DNA of 64,000 bases from Atopobium sp. (GCA_022732885.1 JAIJTS010000003.1:54443-118442); one strand, 5' to 3'. Numbered from the stretch's first letter, positions 25,187-34,875 are shown. Notes: a model not told the origin generated them from the letters alone. Numbers and translations: made by a program.

Positions 25187-26173
25187 TTAGTCCAGCAGCA
25201 CGCCTTCAGCAGCAGAGGCGGAGCCGTCGAGGACGTTACACTTTTGGATCTGGTGGACAAACCAAGTGCGGAATGCCTTTTGGTCAACGCCAACGCATAC
25301 CGTTGCGTTGGGTTTCTCGCCAAGATATCCGGCTAGGTCAACAACGGTGCAGCCGGTGGTCAGACCACCAGCACACTCGACGTCCACAAATACATCTTTG
25401 GTCTCAAACATCTGAGGCGCCAGCAGGTACGCCACGGCCGTTGGGTCGTACATGCTAAAGCCCTCCGCCTTGTAGTGGACGCGGTAGTTGAGCAGCAGCT
25501 TAACCAGCATGTCACCACTCTTGCCGGAGTTCTGGATGTTCTCGATGTCCTCAGGCATAACACGAGCGGCGTCACCCACCTCAAGGCCAACCATGGCCAC
25601 ATGAACACCAGACGCAAAGACAATCTTTGCTGCTTCAGGGTCAACGCCCACGTTGAACTCGGACATGACGCCAAGGTTACCGCGGGTCAGAGCACCGCCC
25701 ATCATAACAATGCGCTCGATATGCTCTTTAACCTCTGGGTATGCTTTCAGCAGCAGGGCAATATTGGTCAGAGGACCAAGCGTGACGAGCGTGGTTTTCC
25801 CGCCAGTTAAAGCACCTTCCATAATGACGCGATGCTGTGCTTCAAGTGCAGTTTCTTCAAGTAGGCAGTCCAGCTGAATGCCGTCAAACTCGTAGCCTCT
25901 CATGCCTGAAGCGCCGTGGACGTCACTTGCATCCATTGGCTTTCTGATCAGGGGTTCAGCCGCGCCGCGCGCGACAGGCACGTGCTGATTCCAGAATTTA
26001 AGCAGCTTGAGGGTATTGTTGGTGACGTTCTCGATGCCAACATTTCCGCTAACGGTGGTAATAAGCTTGATATCCAGTGCCTTTGCGGCAAGAGCAAATC
26101 CCAGCGCAATGGCGTCGTCAATGCCAGGATCTGTGTCGATGATGACACGCGTCTTAGTTGAAAGCGTTGCCAT
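25187..26173 (-). CDS. Inosine-uridine type nucleoside hydrolase
   Basis: The N terminus has RVIIDTDPGIDDAIALGFAL, the DxDPGxDD calcium-binding motif that defines the family. MMGGALTRGN and EFNVGVDPEAA follow in mid-protein. It cleaves the N-glycosidic bond of nucleosides to base plus ribose. It lies downstream of the ribokinase gene on the same strand, which would phosphorylate the released ribose. Which nucleoside it prefers cannot be told. It converges with mleA, only 10 bp between the stops. Confidence 0.9.
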   Translation of the reverse strand: MATLSTKTRVIIDTDPGIDDAIALGFALAAKALDIKLITTVSGNVGIENVTNNTLKLLKFWNQHVPVARGAAEPLIRKPMDASDVHGASGMRGYEFDGIQLDCLLEETALEAQHRVIMEGALTGGKTTLVTLGPLTNIALLLKAYPEVKEHIERIVMMGGALTRGNLGVMSEFNVGVDPEAAKIVFASGVHVAMVGLEVGDAARVMPEDIENIQNSGKSGDMLVKLLLNYRVHYKAEGFSMYDPTAVAYLLAPQMFETKDVFVDVECAGGLTTGCTVVDLAGYLGEKPNATVCVGVDQKAFRTWFVHQIQKCNVLDGSASAAEGVLLD

Positions 26174-26195
26174 AAGTCTCCTTTGTACGTTTGAT

Positions 26196-26295
26196 CTGCG
26201 TGTATGTTACGTTTGAGCTGCGTATAGACTGCGTTTTGCTGTGTGCAAGCTGCGTATTGTTATGCGCAAGCTGCGTTTTGCTGTGTGCAAGCTAC
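26196..26295. repeat. Degenerate tandem repeat GCTGCGTTTTGCTGTGTGCAA
   Basis: About five imperfect units of roughly 20-22 nt (GCAAGCTGCGTTTTGCTGTG-like) fill the gap between ribokinase and nucleoside hydrolase. GGCTGCGTTTTGCG also occurs at about 16330 upstream of disA. Confidence 0.7.
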
Positions 26296-26328
26296 AAATT
26301 ATGAAGCAACAATCACGGTAATTTTAGC

Positions 26329-27249
26329 CTAAAACTCAATTACCTGCTGATACGTTGGAATTGATTGCTGCGCACCAACCTTGGTAGTGGCAAGAGCCGC
26401 AGCCTTTGCTGCTACGTCGAGTGCCTGCTTGATGCCATGACCCTCCAGCTGTCCCAATGCCTGGAACGCGGCAAGTGTGCCCATAAACGTATCTCCCGCG
26501 CAGGTAGTATCCACAGTATCCACGTGATAGCATCCCTGCTGGTACACGCCGTGCGCGTCGGCAGCAATAGAGCCCTTGGAGCCCAGCGTCAGCACCGCAG
26601 TTGAAACGCCACTTGCAAGCACCTTCTGGACCGCAGCCTCGGGGTCTGCCAGCGGACTAATCTTGCCCTCACCAAACAGGTCCGCAAACTCGATCTCGTT
26701 CAGGCAGAGCACGTCCACACTGGCGAGAAGACCGGTGGTCATGGGAGCCGCTGGCGATGGGTTCACCATCGTATAGAGCCCCAGGTCATGAGCATGCTTG
26801 ATGAGCTCAAACGTGGTCGACAACTCGCACTCAAACTGCGTCAAGAACACATCACCCGGCTCTGCGATGCCATCTAGCACTGCTTTTACGTCGCCAGCCG
26901 TGCGAGCATAATTAGCGCCGTGGTCCAAAATAATGCAGTTATCGCCGCCCACGCGTACAATCACGGCAACACCAGTAGAAACACCAGGCAGCTCATCTAC
27001 CTGCTCCGCATTGACTCCATAACCAGTAAGCGAATCCTTCAAGTCACACCCAAACGCATCGGCGCCAACCGCACCAATCATGTGAACATCTGCACCCATT
27101 AAAGCTGCAGCAACCGCCTGGTTGGCACCCTTTCCACCTGGACTAGTAACAAGGTTTTTTCCGCCAATAGTCTCACCCTGTTGAGGCATCTTATCTGCCT
27201 CTATGGAAATATCCATGTTGAGACTTCCAAATACAATCACTTTGCCCAT
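26329..27249 (-). CDS. rbsK: Ribokinase
   Basis: The 306-residue PfkB-family kinase has the ribose-binding GSLNMDISIEAD and GGKGANQAVAAALMGADV near the N terminus, and DTTCAGDTFMGTLAAFQALG (residues about 240-259), where the catalytic base Asp lies in the anion hole. It makes ribose 5-phosphate. The ATG three codons into the open frame is used because AGGTGA is 6 nt before it. With the following nucleoside hydrolase it forms a nucleoside-ribose salvage pair. Confidence 0.92.
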   Translation of the reverse strand: MGKVIVFGSLNMDISIEADKMPQQGETIGGKNLVTSPGGKGANQAVAAALMGADVHMIGAVGADAFGCDLKDSLTGYGVNAEQVDELPGVSTGVAVIVRVGGDNCIILDHGANYARTAGDVKAVLDGIAEPGDVFLTQFECELSTTFELIKHAHDLGLYTMVNPSPAAPMTTGLLASVDVLCLNEIEFADLFGEGKISPLADPEAAVQKVLASGVSTAVLTLGSKGSIAADAHGVYQQGCYHVDTVDTTCAGDTFMGTLAAFQALGQLEGHGIKQALDVAAKAAALATTKVGAQQSIPTYQQVIEF

Positions 27250-27413
27250 GAAATTCACCTATCACTACCTATAAACTTTCTTGAAATAATACCTTGTAAA
27301 AGGCAAGGAACTGTTTTGTCTTCAGACACATTTTATATCTGAACCATCAGATAAGACTAAAGCACTAAAAGCATGGGTATATGCTTGATGTTTTCGTTTT
27401 GGAAAGGATTGCA

Positions 27414-28184
27414 ATGGACTTACAAGAAGCTATGGAGCAGCGTATTTCTATGCGCGCTTACGATCAAAAGCCTATTGAACAAGAAAAACTTTCTCAGCTC
27501 CAAGAAGCCATTGATGTTGCAAATGCTCAAATGGCAAAAGTGGCACCTGATCACCCTGCAATTCTCACTATCGAGGGTCCTCATCTTGAAGACGGCACCT
27601 CTGTCCACATGAAAAACAAATCTATTGTCGGCCCCATTTACCACTACGTAGCAGGTTATTGTGAAGACGCAATTTCCCGTGAACTCATTGGTTATTATGG
27701 CGAGAAAATCGTTCTTCTCGCCACCCAGCTGGGTATTGGCTCATGCTGGATTGCTGAGACTATGGATAGAAAGACTCTATCTCGCGAAGAGTATAACGGT
27801 CTTAACCTGGGCATTATTATCTCTATTGGATACGCTCCAGAGAAGATTCCGCTCAAGCAGGAGGGCATTCGTACCGCAATCCGCCTGCGTACTAAGAAAC
27901 CTGCGCAGATTATGACGGCAAACGGCACTCCAACTGAGCCGGAGCAGATGCCCGAGTGGTTTAACCGTGGCATTGATGCGGTTTTGGCATGTCCAACCGC
28001 TATCAACAAGCTGCCTGTTGTATTTGACCTGACAGATGGCGTGGTAAGTGCTTCTATACCTAACCAGCGCCACCTTATTCAAGACTATGACCTGGGTATT
28101 TCCAAGCTGCACTTTGAACTTGCCGCTGACCTTAAGGGTACGTGGGAACTTGGACAGCCTGGTAAATTTATCGTTTTCGAATAG
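27414..28184 (+). CDS. Nitroreductase-family oxidoreductase (TM1586-like)
   Basis: The 256-residue protein begins MDLQEAMEQRISMRAYDQKP, the FMN-phosphate contact of nitroreductases. It continues into two half-domains (YYGEKIVLLATQLGIGSCWI, about residues 98-117, and a second at ALACPTAINKLPVVF, about 190-206). It is the longer pseudo-dimeric type, which uses NAD(P)H and FMN on unknown substrates. GAAAGGA lies before the ATG. A TATCTGA/TCAGATA hairpin sits about 65 nt upstream (27338-27355). The following gene is a second, short nitroreductase. Confidence 0.82.
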   Translation: MDLQEAMEQRISMRAYDQKPIEQEKLSQLQEAIDVANAQMAKVAPDHPAILTIEGPHLEDGTSVHMKNKSIVGPIYHYVAGYCEDAISRELIGYYGEKIVLLATQLGIGSCWIAETMDRKTLSREEYNGLNLGIIISIGYAPEKIPLKQEGIRTAIRLRTKKPAQIMTANGTPTEPEQMPEWFNRGIDAVLACPTAINKLPVVFDLTDGVVSASIPNQRHLIQDYDLGISKLHFELAADLKGTWELGQPGKFIVFE

Positions 28185-28296
28185 CGCTCGCCGAGCAACA
28201 CCCAGCTTGTAGCGCTTCCGGCTTAGCGCACCCAACGCGCTTCTCAGCTCAGCGCACCTAGCTCGACGCCACATCACTTACAAGAAAGGACATCAC

Positions 28297-29004
28297 ATGG
28301 CCTGCTCCGCACAGCACGTTGCAAACAAAGTTCTCTCGTCCTACCAGTGGAGACTTGCAACCAAAAAGTATGACCCAACCAAAAACGTTTCTGACGAGGA
28401 TCTTGAGGTAATTCTTGAGGCCGCTCGCCTCGCACCAAGCTCCTATGGTCTAGAGCCTTGGCGCTTCTTGGTTGTTAATTTGCGAGAGAATCAGGCCTCT
28501 GATCAGTCTCTTCGCCTTAAAGAGAAACTTTATGAGCCGTGCTATGGTGCTCGTGCATCCCTCAATGGCGCTCATTACCTGGTTATTCTTCTTGCTCGCA
28601 AGAACGTCAACGCAGAGTCTGCTTACGTCAAGCACATGATGCACGACATCAAGCAGCTTCCTGCAGACTTTGAACCAACCTACGCCGCTGCTTTTAAGAA
28701 CTTCCAGGAAAACATGTTTGACCTGGCAGGCAACGAGCGCGCAACCTTCGATTGGGCTTGCAAGCAGACCTACATTGCACTCTCAAACATGCTTACTATG
28801 GCCGCTATGATTGGCGTTGATAGCTGCCCAATTGAGGGCTTTAACCGCAAGGCTGTCGATAAGATCTTGGAAGAAGAGGGTCTTCTCGATGGCGGACAGT
28901 ATAACGACTTTGGCGTTTCCTGTATGCTTAGCCTGGGCTATCGTGACATGGATCCTGTCCAGAAGCATCGTCAATCTGCTGAGGATGTTATTGTTAGGCT
29001 GTAA
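28297..29004 (+). CDS. Nitroreductase-family NAD(P)H oxidoreductase (NfsB/YdgI-like)
   Basis: The 235-residue protein has RLATKKYDPTKNVSD for FMN binding, LAPSSYGLEPWRFLVV, and C-terminal GVSCMLSLGYRD, typical of the NfsB-like branch. It probably reduces quinones or nitro compounds as a homodimer. AAGAAAGGACATCACATG gives the start. It follows the first nitroreductase by 112 bp of short AGCGC-rich repeats and ends at the hairpin at 29031-29064. Confidence 0.85.
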   Translation: MACSAQHVANKVLSSYQWRLATKKYDPTKNVSDEDLEVILEAARLAPSSYGLEPWRFLVVNLRENQASDQSLRLKEKLYEPCYGARASLNGAHYLVILLARKNVNAESAYVKHMMHDIKQLPADFEPTYAAAFKNFQENMFDLAGNERATFDWACKQTYIALSNMLTMAAMIGVDSCPIEGFNRKAVDKILEEEGLLDGGQYNDFGVSCMLSLGYRDMDPVQKHRQSAEDVIVRL

Positions 29005-29030
29005 AGCGCTATTACACTAACTTGTGAGCT

Positions 29031-29064
29031 GCCCCCTATTTCCACTACCTGGGAAATAGGGGGC
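29031..29064 (+). terminator. Hairpin terminator after the nitroreductases
   Basis: GCCCCCTATTTCC / GGGAAATAGGGGGC form a 13-bp stem with a 7-8 nt loop. Only a weak T-rich tail follows (AATCTATTTA). Confidence 0.7.
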
Positions 29065-29622
29065 AATCTATTTAGCAGGCAATTCCCTCTTGAGCGAAGA
29101 AGCCTTTGCTTTGTAGGAAGCTTATTGCACGTGCGAAACTCCGTCGCACACAGTTCGGTCACACGTCATTTTGACGCCAACTGGCCTTTTTTGGTCCAAC
29201 GAAACCTATTTCAACGCAAAGTGGTAAAAAATGCGTTTAGTTGGAGTATCCAGAATTGATAGATTTTTATGCAAGCGATTTACCAGCACTTTTAATTGGA
29301 CAAATTTTACGTGTACATTCACATTATTTCTGAACTGCTAAAACGTAAATGCCAAAATGGCAAAATCAAAAAATTATCTCCAACTAAACAGATTTTTTAC
29401 CCAAAACAGTACCCTCTGAATGACATATCAATTTCTTGATTAATTTTTATGCATATTTGTCTGTTTTTATGCATATTAGAGTATTTTAAGCGCCCCGTGA
29501 ACCGTGTGCAACCGATGTACTTCGACACGCCACACACACTACTCACGCCGTGTAACTACGACGTGCATAGTGTGCTCAAACAAACGGTGCAGACGACCAA
29601 CCTAAACAGAGAAAACCTTTGA
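29065..29622. other. Non-coding gap between nitroreductase and mupG
   Basis: This 558-bp stretch holds MITE-like copy B (29224-29400) and a double TTTTTATGCATAT motif around 29442-29478. It also has GC-rich DNA with CGTGTG/CACACG words at about 29500-29590. No gene is seen on either strand. Confidence 0.6.
29224..29400. mobile_element. MITE-like element, copy B (177 bp)
   Basis: It has the same length and the same terminal inverted repeats as copy A: GTAAAAAATGCGTTTAGTTG at the left and CAACTAAACAGATTTTTTAC at the right. The left 60 nt (GTTGGAGTAT, GATTTTTATGCAAGC, ATTTACC) match the complement of copy A, while the centre has diverged. No open frame is present. Confidence 0.75.
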
Positions 29623-30678
29623 TTACCTGCGAATAAACCTAAACCCGCGGCCAGAGTGAATGTAGGGTAAGAATGCTCGATCTTCCTCGCAGATCATTCC
29701 AGCAATGTTATCGCGAGCATCAAGCTCTAAAAGCCCTCGAGCAATTGAAAGTTCTCCTGCATAGCGGCCATACGCTTTGCTGCTCACTAAGATAGCGCCA
29801 TCAGCCACCGTCTCCCAGTTAGTAGGTTTTGCCTCGTATACTGGAGCATCTTTCCAAAGTCTAGACTCTTGCGAGCGAATAATATACGAACTGGAATCAG
29901 GACGATCTGTCTGACGTCGGCCATATAAATACTCAAAATCAGGTTCTAACTTGGCTTTTAACTCAATACAATTTCGCTCAAGCTGACCAACACGCTTCCA
30001 CGTAGTCTCAGTAACATCTGGATCACCAATAAGCACTACGTCAGAATCTGCATCGTAAAGAGCAAGCATTGCCTGAATAAGCGCATCACCAGAAAGTCCA
30101 CGATGTTCCTCTACGGTTGGAAGTCCCTCGTAAAGAGGACCGCGGAAGACTTCACCAGGCACAAACGAGAAAATCTGGAATCCAAGAGCAGAAAGGTGTG
30201 CATTAATCTGAGCCACGCGCTCAAGCGAAAGGCCTGTGTAACTCTTGGGATAGTAATTGTGGCAGGCGGCAAAGCGGGTAAAGTCGGCGCCAGCAGCTCG
30301 CCATGCGGAAATGTCATCCTTAGTGATGGTTGAAGCATTAAAGACCACATGGAACTTGCGAGAAAGCTCAACAGTCTCTGCCGCGTCGAATCCAAAATCA
30401 AGACGAACATACGTAATGCCCAGCTCTGCAAGCTCGTCAAACTTCTGAACGCCAAGCTTTGAAAGAGTAGCAGGAGAAACATCAGCAATGAGGTTAATCT
30501 CCGCCTTTCTACAAAGCTCCAAGAGCTTACGAGCCTCAGTACGATAATCAATCCCCTCTTCTTCTGGGATTTGTAGAGAAGTAAACGCATAGTGACATCC
30601 GGCTGCCCGCGCTTTTGCTACGACCTTAGCATTAGCCTCATATCCACTGGCAAAATACAGTGAAATTCCGGTGCGCAT
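29623..30678 (-). CDS. mupG: 6-phospho-N-acetylmuramidase MupG (DUF871 family)
   Basis: The 351-residue protein starts MRTGISLYFASGYEANAKVV and has a TIM-barrel part (LIADVSPATLSKLG, YVRLDFGFDA, CHNYYPKSYTGLS) followed by a small C-terminal barrel. This matches my recall of the DUF871 family, whose Staphylococcus member MupG splits MurNAc-6P-GlcNAc after PTS uptake. Location confirms it: murP, murQ and murR lie immediately upstream on the same strand. It has its own TTGGAGGATT site and is separated from murP by a terminator. Confidence 0.87.
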   Translation of the reverse strand: MRTGISLYFASGYEANAKVVAKARAAGCHYAFTSLQIPEEEGIDYRTEARKLLELCRKAEINLIADVSPATLSKLGVQKFDELAELGITYVRLDFGFDAAETVELSRKFHVVFNASTITKDDISAWRAAGADFTRFAACHNYYPKSYTGLSLERVAQINAHLSALGFQIFSFVPGEVFRGPLYEGLPTVEEHRGLSGDALIQAMLALYDADSDVVLIGDPDVTETTWKRVGQLERNCIELKAKLEPDFEYLYGRRQTDRPDSSSYIIRSQESRLWKDAPVYEAKPTNWETVADGAILVSSKAYGRYAGELSIARGLLELDARDNIAGMICEEDRAFLPYIHSGRGFRFIRR

Positions 30679-30774
30679 AAATCCTCCAAGTAAATTGCAA
30701 ACGCTTCTAAAAGACGGGGTTTCTCGCTAGTCGAGAAGACCGACGGACAGCCAGTCAGGACGCCGGGCGAAAAG

Positions 30775-30811
30775 AAAAATCCCTCTTCCTAGGATACCTA
30801 AGAAGAGGGAT
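30775..30811 (-). terminator. Terminator between murP and mupG
   Basis: ATCCCTCTTCTTAGG / CCTAGGAAGAGGGAT form a 15-bp stem with one mismatch and a 3-nt loop, followed by TTTTTC on the minus strand, 25 nt past the murP stop. Confidence 0.9.
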
Positions 30812-30835
30812 AAACGTTTCTAAAACGTGTGGTAT

Positions 30836-32323
30836 TTACTCGCCAAAGACGTCGTTGATACGATCCTCATCAACGCCAAAGAACCAAGTAAGTACAAAAC
30901 CTGCAGCGTAAGCAAGAAGCATTGCAAGCAGGTAGAAGACCTGATTGCCAGGCTGGACAATCAGCAGGCCGAAGAAGCCAGAAACGCCCTGGGAAACAGT
31001 ACCAAGGTGGAAGATGTAAGCAACTACGGAACCAATACCAGAGCCAAGGCATGCAGTGATGAATGGCTTACCAAGAGGCAGGGTAACTGCGTACATAAGA
31101 GGCTCGCCAATGCCGAGCATACCAACTGGAATGGACTCGGTGAGGTACTTCTTGACGCGCTTGTTCTTGGTCTTGAAGAGAAGTGCAAGACCAGCACCAA
31201 CCTGGCCGCCGCCTGCCATCATCAGCAGAGGAAGCAGGTAGTTGATACCCTGAGTTGGACCCTCTGGGTTGTTAAGCATAACGTGGATTGGGGTAAGTGC
31301 CTGGTGAAGACCAACAGAAACCAGTGGCAGGAAGGTAGAACCAAGCAGGTAAGCACCAAAGACGCCAAGCTTGTCATAGAAGAACTGAAGGACAAAGAAG
31401 ATTGCCTGAGTGAGCCATGCACCTGCAGGCTGAAGAACCAAAACGGAACCAATGACACCGAGAATAACGGTGCAAAGTGGAGTCAGGAAGGTGTCAAGAA
31501 CGCTTGGCATAACCTTGTGCAGGTTCTTCTCGAGGAATGCAAAGAAGATTGCGCAGATGATTGCACCAATCATGCCGCCTGCTGCTGCGTTGAACAGATC
31601 AGAGGAAGCAACGATAAATGCGCCCTTCTGGAAAGCAACAGTTGGAAGGCTAAATGGAAGGTGAACCAGACGGGTTACAGTGCCATCAACTGTCTTAGAA
31701 GCAAGAAGAGGCATACCAGCGTTAGCAATGGAAAGTGCACCAGCCATAGCACCAAGAACGCGAGAACCGCCAAACTCCTTGGCAGCATTCTCGCCAGCAA
31801 GAACTGGCAGGTAAGCGAAAAGTGCCCAACCCATGGTCCAGATAGCTGCAAACCACCACTCGTTAGCAAAAGCCTTACCAGTGGAGAAGTTGATAACGTT
31901 GATAATACCGTTAATCAAACCTGCAGCAATGATGCCAGGAAGCAGTGGAACAAAGATGTTAGCAATCTTCTTGAGGAAGCGCTGAACAGGCTTGTTCTCA
32001 TACTTAGCCTTCTGAGCTGCCTTGTTATCCTTAGCTGCGGCAACAACGTCGTCCTCAGATGCATCACCTGCAGCAACGCCGGTAAGCTTGGAGAACTCAA
32101 CAATAACCTTGTTGACAACGCCAGGACCAAGAACAACCTCAAGGTACTCTGCATCCTCAACCAGACCCAAGACGCCGTCGATAGCCTTAAGAGCCTCGGA
32201 GTCAACCTTTGAAGGGTCAGCGGTCTTAACGCGGAGCCTGGTCATGCAGACCATGTTGCTCTGAACATTTTCTTTGCCACCGACGGCAGCAAGAATCTGC
32301 TCTGAAAGCTTGGTGTAATCCAT
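30836..32323 (-). CDS. murP: PTS system N-acetylmuramic acid-specific EIIBC component
   Basis: The 495-residue permease has an N-terminal EIIB domain with the phosphorylated Cys26 in NMVCMTRLRVKTAD and a C-terminal EIIC domain of about ten spans from residue 120 (FVPLLPGIIAAGLINGIINV). There is no EIIA domain, so a separate Glc-type EIIA is needed. The start at 32321-32323 is taken for GAAGGAAAGT upstream, dropping 33 codons. Specificity for MurNAc or MurNAc-GlcNAc is inferred from mupG, murQ and murR. Confidence 0.88.
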   Translation of the reverse strand: MDYTKLSEQILAAVGGKENVQSNMVCMTRLRVKTADPSKVDSEALKAIDGVLGLVEDAEYLEVVLGPGVVNKVIVEFSKLTGVAAGDASEDDVVAAAKDNKAAQKAKYENKPVQRFLKKIANIFVPLLPGIIAAGLINGIINVINFSTGKAFANEWWFAAIWTMGWALFAYLPVLAGENAAKEFGGSRVLGAMAGALSIANAGMPLLASKTVDGTVTRLVHLPFSLPTVAFQKGAFIVASSDLFNAAAGGMIGAIICAIFFAFLEKNLHKVMPSVLDTFLTPLCTVILGVIGSVLVLQPAGAWLTQAIFFVLQFFYDKLGVFGAYLLGSTFLPLVSVGLHQALTPIHVMLNNPEGPTQGINYLLPLLMMAGGGQVGAGLALLFKTKNKRVKKYLTESIPVGMLGIGEPLMYAVTLPLGKPFITACLGSGIGSVVAYIFHLGTVSQGVSGFFGLLIVQPGNQVFYLLAMLLAYAAGFVLTWFFGVDEDRINDVFGE

Positions 32324-32563
32324 ACTTTCCTTCTTTCTCTCGTTGCGATGTTGCAACAAATACCTTTCAAGAATACATAAAAAATGAACATTGCGGTACA
32401 ACAATCCATACCTGTGGTTCATTGTTTCATGTTTTGACAGAATCTAAACGCTCTATTACCGCAGGTAAATTGAACGTGTTTCAAAAACTAGCCCTGCTCT
32501 TGCTTGTTACGCTAATACCACTGGCCGATGCGGCTGAAACAAAAGTGCAGTTTTGGCCAAGAG

Positions 32564-33457
32564 TTACTGCAATGCTCCTCTGACATGACCGTGGGCTGCA
32601 TCAAGCTTAGCTTTTGCCTCTTCAACCGGCATCTGAGTAAGCAGCATGACAATAGCAAGCTTTGCATTACCATTAGCCTGTTCAAGCGCCTGAGCTGCCT
32701 CTTCACGAGTACAACCTGTTGCTGCCATAGTGATGTTCTGTGCACGAACTACCAGTTTCTTGTTGGTTTGCTGCACGTCAACCATAAGGTTTTGATATGC
32801 CTTACCTACGCCAACCATAGACCCAGTAGAAATCATGTTCAAAATCATCTTTTGAGCGGTACCAGACTTAAGACGCGTAGAACCCGTGAGAACCTCAGGT
32901 CCGCAAGAAGGCTCAATGGCAAGCTCTGCCTCTTTGCCAACTTCAGAGCCCTTATTACAGGCAATAGCAACGGTCTTGCAGCCCAAAGAGCGAGCATAGC
33001 GCAGGCCACCAATAACGTAAGGAGTACGGCCACTAGCAGCAATTCCAATGGCAATGTCGTTCTTGTTCAAACCAATCTTTTTGAGCTCATCTTCGCACAG
33101 CTCAAGAGAATCTTCTGCGCCCTCAACTGCACGTACAAAGGCCTTCTCGCCACCGGCGATAAGACCAACAACCACGTCAGGAGAAACGCCAAAAGTTGGT
33201 GGGCACTCAACGGCGTCCAAAACGCCCAAACGCCCTGAGGTTCCCGCGCCAAAGTACACAATTCTGCCACCAGCCTCAAGCGAGGAAACTGCCCACTCGA
33301 TTGCCTGTGCCACCTGAGGAAGAACCTCTTTTACGCCCGATACGACGTTCAGATCTTCCTGGTTCATAACACTGACCAGCTCCAGTGGGGTCATCTGATC
33401 CAGGTCCATGGTGTTGGGGTTTCTTGTCTCGGTGACAAGTTTTGTTAAATCAATCAC
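32564..33457 (-). CDS. murQ: N-acetylmuramic acid 6-phosphate etherase
   Basis: The 297-residue SIS-domain lyase begins VIDLTKLVTETRNPNTMDLD, then GRIVYFGAGTSGRLGVLDAVECPPTFG with the catalytic Glu, GAEDSLE with the second Glu, and IGIAASGRTPYVIGGL for phosphosugar binding. It removes the lactyl ether to give GlcNAc-6P. The GTG start has AGAAGGTGAAAAC upstream and gives the E. coli length. The open frame extends 14 codons further. It lies between murR and murP. Confidence 0.95.
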   Translation of the reverse strand: MIDLTKLVTETRNPNTMDLDQMTPLELVSVMNQEDLNVVSGVKEVLPQVAQAIEWAVSSLEAGGRIVYFGAGTSGRLGVLDAVECPPTFGVSPDVVVGLIAGGEKAFVRAVEGAEDSLELCEDELKKIGLNKNDIAIGIAASGRTPYVIGGLRYARSLGCKTVAIACNKGSEVGKEAELAIEPSCGPEVLTGSTRLKSGTAQKMILNMISTGSMVGVGKAYQNLMVDVQQTNKKLVVRAQNITMAATGCTREEAAQALEQANGNAKLAIVMLLTQMPVEEAKAKLDAAHGHVRGALQ

Positions 33458-33482
33458 GTTTTCACCTTCTGTGTTGTGATTT

Positions 33483-34397
33483 TTACGCAATAACATCACT
33501 ATCTATACCAGGTAAATCTTCATTGGAAGAAGATGCGCTGGCATGCTCAGCTGAGTCTAATTTGCCAATATAGTTTGTTGAGAAACGCTTAACGCTCTTC
33601 TCGTAATTTCTGTTTACATAAGCTGCAAAAAGCGCGTCTACTACGTTGAGCTGAGCAATTCTTGAAGACATGGCACCACTTCTCATGATGTGCTCAGTCT
33701 CTGCAATACCCAAAACGTAATCGGAGCGACGAATTAATTCCGAATCAGTACCACCGCGGGTAATAGAAACCACCTTTGCACCGTTTGCCTTTGCAATCCA
33801 AGCACACTCAATGGCTTCTCTGGTAAGACCAGAATAGCTGATAACAATAGCAAGATCTTCTCGCCCCATGTTTTTGGCATAAAGCAGCTGAGAGTGGTAA
33901 TCATCACTTAAATTGCAACTAATGTTGAGACGCATAAGTTTAAGCTGCAAATCTCTTGCAACCAAAAGCGAAGCTCCCATGCCAAAAAGGCAAATAGCAT
34001 GCGCCTGCATCATGCACGAAACAACAGAGTCAACAACCTGAGCGTCAAGTAACTGACTGGTAAGCTCCAGTGAAGAAATGTTTTTTGCTGTTACTTTTTC
34101 AATGATTACATCAGTGGTGTCACCTGCGATAACGCCACCAACCGCAATATCGTTACTTTTGTTACTTACGGCCAGCTCGTAAATAAGTGCCTGTTGAAAC
34201 TCTTTATAACCGCCGCAGCCAAGCTTCTTGCAAAGCCTTACTACCGTTGATGCGGACGTATACGTTTGAGCAGCTAATTTATGAATTGACTGACCAACTG
34301 CTGCCTGTGGATCAGACAGAATATAGTCAACAATGTCTCGTTCAGCCGAACTAGCATTTTTGCGATACTCTTCCAGGCGAAGACGAACACCTCTCAC
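33483..34397 (-). CDS. murR: RpiR-family transcriptional regulator (MurR-like)
   Basis: The 304-residue protein has an N-terminal RpiR helix-turn-helix (SIHKLAAQTYTSASTVVRLCKKLG, about residues 37-60) and a C-terminal SIS sugar-phosphate domain (VISYSGLTREAIECAWIAKA). It probably senses MurNAc-6P and controls the mur genes, as E. coli MurR does. The GTG start follows CCGGAGGTGATTGC. The first 470 bp upstream form a shared regulatory region with the divergent amiE-like gene. Confidence 0.88.
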   Translation of the reverse strand: MRGVRLRLEEYRKNASSAERDIVDYILSDPQAAVGQSIHKLAAQTYTSASTVVRLCKKLGCGGYKEFQQALIYELAVSNKSNDIAVGGVIAGDTTDVIIEKVTAKNISSLELTSQLLDAQVVDSVVSCMMQAHAICLFGMGASLLVARDLQLKLMRLNISCNLSDDYHSQLLYAKNMGREDLAIVISYSGLTREAIECAWIAKANGAKVVSITRGGTDSELIRRSDYVLGIAETEHIMRSGAMSSRIAQLNVVDALFAAYVNRNYEKSVKRFSTNYIGKLDSAEHASASSSNEDLPGIDSDVIA

Positions 34398-34875
34398 GCA
34401 ATCACCTCCGGTTGACTAAAACGTTTGACTACATTGTTTCACGTTGCTAGAAAAATTTCATCTGTAAAGTAGGCGGTAGTGTAAGTGTTATTAGTACGTA
34501 TTGCTTCGAGGGTGTACTCGACTCATGTAGCGTATGCAAATACCTATATTTTCCCAGCGTAATGTAGTGGCAATTGTCATAAAAAGCGTGTTTTATTTGA
34601 GATACTTTTTTATCACTTCATAAAAATCTTTACTAACTAGTGGACATTTGACCACGTAAAACCTGATTAAAATATTTCATTTTTGCCTAAAAAATTCAAA
34701 TTTAGATACCATTGACAGCTTTTTTGATACCACTCGCAGTACGTTAACGTACGCATTATTTCATCTTAAAAAAGTAGCTGCAATTTTGATGAAACGCGCG
34801 TCATCATAAACGCAAATTATCTCAGTCAGTTGAGATAGCAGGTGTTTTACCTAAGGCAAAACCGAAGGAGACAAT
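34398..34875. promoter_or_regulatory. Divergent control region between murR and the AmiE-like gene
   Basis: This 478-bp region has no gene. It contains a perfect 6-bp inverted repeat ATCTCA-gtcagt-TGAGAT at 34819-34836, about 40 nt before the lipoprotein start, and an AGGT-gtttt-ACCT repeat just after it. These are candidate MurR operators. AT-rich TTTTTGATACC words repeat near 34690-34730. Confidence 0.5.

Noticed and set aside
27338..27355. Riboswitch ahead of the first nitroreductase
   Set aside because: Only a small 7-bp hairpin is visible. No known aptamer core or terminator pair was found.
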